Assembly (NCBI GenBank): GCA_910588165.1
Contig: CAJUOR010000075.1
Location: 1-6,786, forward strand
Direction: 5' to 3'
Source of the DNA: an uncultured Thomasclavelia sp.
GTDB lineage: Bacteria; Bacillota_I; Bacilli_A; Erysipelotrichales; Coprobacillaceae
DNA: 6,786 nt
Shown here piece by piece: positions 6,034 through 6,786 of the stretch (position 1 is the first letter of the stretch; each line of letters begins with the position of its first letter). A model generated the notes under the pieces. The model searched no databases and was not told where the DNA came from. It saw nothing but the letters and a program-made list of their open reading frames with translations. Made by a program: the position numbers and the translations under genes.

Positions 6034-6786
6034 CATCGATTCTCTATGGATTAAATAACAAGGTAATTGAATTTTTAAACAAGGTGGATTCGTTTTCGTT
6101 TCTAAGGACTGAATGACAATGCTTGCACCTATGGTTCCCATATCTAAAGTAGGTGCCATCACTGAGCTTAGCGGAGGCTTTGTGTAATTGACTAAATTGA
6201 TATTGTCAAATCCGATGATAGAAATATCGTTAGGAACATGAATGTGGTAATCGCTAAAAGCTTTTAAAGCTCCAATCGCAATTAAATCATTAGCACAGAA
6301 AAGAGCCGTCGGTAATTTTTGGCTTTCGATTAGTTGTACTGCCATTTGATAACCGCTGTCTACACTGTATTTATCTTCTAAAATATAATCCTGATAGTCA
6401 CAGTGATAAAACTCACAGAAGCGTTTAAAATAAGTCTTACGTGTATCTTGATATAATTCGTGATCTAAATATTCTAACCCGCCAAGATAACCGATTTTTT
6501 GATGTCCTTGATGGTGGAAGGTTTGAATAACTTCTTTAATCGCATTTTTGAAATCTAAAGTAATATGGCACTCTGTTATAGGATTGAAATCCATATCAAT
6601 AACCACAAGATTTTGAGTTATTTTCTTTAATGAGTGTAATTTGACTTGACTGAACTTACCGATACATATTAAAGCCGAAGCGTTTTTAAGATTTTCCATA
6701 TAGTTTATATCATCTTCATAAACTCGAATGACAGGGTAGTGGTGGGTACGGCAATATTCCTCTGCACCTTGTCGAATGGCAAGATA
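6019..6786 (-). CDS. LacI/GalR-family transcriptional regulator, ligand-binding part (N-terminus outside window)
   Basis: The frame stays open from TAA 6021-6019 to the right edge, giving the last 255 residues. An internal Met at 6699 is not the start, because the 29 codons before it are open and match the family. Full LacI-type proteins have about 330-340 residues, so the DNA-binding helix-turn-helix and hinge are missing here. The visible part is the periplasmic-binding-protein-like sensor: Y-L-A-I-R-Q-G-A-E at the edge, then G-H-Q-K-I-G-Y-L-G-G, P-T-A-L-F-C-A-N-D-L-I-A-I-G, V-P-N-D-I-S-I-I-G-F-D-N and P-P-L-S-S-V, all in the usual order. The edge block resembles the sensor start of EbgR/GalR-type regulators of galactoside use, as I recall them. 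A sugar ligand is therefore plausible but unproven. The gene lies upstream of the lipoprotein gene on the same strand, separated by a terminator, and may instead control genes beyond the right edge. Confidence 0.92.
   Translation of the reverse strand, partial: YLAIRQGAEEYCRTHHYPVIRVYEDDINYMENLKNASALICIGKFSQVKLHSLKKITQNLVVIDMDFNPITECHITLDFKNAIKEVIQTFHHQGHQKIGYLGGLEYLDHELYQDTRKTYFKRFCEFYHCDYQDYILEDKYSVDSGYQMAVQLIESQKLPTALFCANDLIAIGALKAFSDYHIHVPNDISIIGFDNINLVNYTKPPLSSVMAPTLDMGTIGASIVIQSLETKTNPPCLKIQLPCYLIHRESMKQLD

Noticed and set aside
6019..6699. Start of the regulator at the internal Met codon at 6699
   Set aside because: The frame is open to the window edge, and the upstream residues (Y-L-A-I-R-Q-G-A-E) match the family, so the gene is simply truncated by the window.

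Overview
The window looks like ordinary chromosomal DNA from a low-G+C Gram-positive bacterium (Bacillota). The supporting signs are an AT-rich composition (roughly 35-38% G+C by eye), strong GGAGG-type ribosome binding sites, sigma-A-like -35/-10 promoters, U-tailed intrinsic terminators, a lipobox lipoprotein and a LacI-type regulator. A member of the Erysipelotrichia or a related Firmicute would fit, but that is a guess from overall flavour and not shown by any single marker.

Layout, left to right: (1) the C-terminal end of a GNAT acetyltransferase on + (to 235). (2) A convergent gap with two hairpin terminators serving mainly the minus strand (330-408). (3) A tRNA-His(GTG) gene on minus (421-497) with a good promoter of its own (514-542). 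(4) A 179-residue, roughly six-helix membrane protein of unknown function on minus (561-1100). (5) A compact divergent promoter region (1101-1241). (6) A two-domain class II PPK2, polyphosphate:AMP phosphotransferase, on + (1242-2768) with a hairpin terminator (2851-2897). (7) An AI-2E-family (PF01594) membrane transporter on + (3010-4155). (8) A shared convergent terminator (4157-4190). (9) A DUF885-family zinc-peptidase-like lipoprotein on minus (4182-5930). (10) On the same strand and upstream of it, a LacI/GalR-family regulator cut by the window edge (6019-6786), whose own terminator overlaps its stop codon.

Most genes look monocistronic: nearly every one has its own promoter or terminator signal, and strand changes are frequent. 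The genes do not form an obvious pathway. The polyphosphate enzyme links polyphosphate to adenine nucleotide balance; the acetyltransferase, membrane protein, transporter and lipoprotein have no visible functional tie to it. The LacI-type regulator lies just upstream of the lipoprotein gene, but a terminator separates them and I see no convincing operator, so a regulatory link is unproven.

I found no mobile element, CRISPR array, phage gene or clearly new multi-gene system. The points most worth a second look are the gap-free internal duplication in the PPK2 protein with erosion of the first active site, a set of unusually short predicted mRNA leaders (one nearly leaderless), and the unassigned membrane protein.
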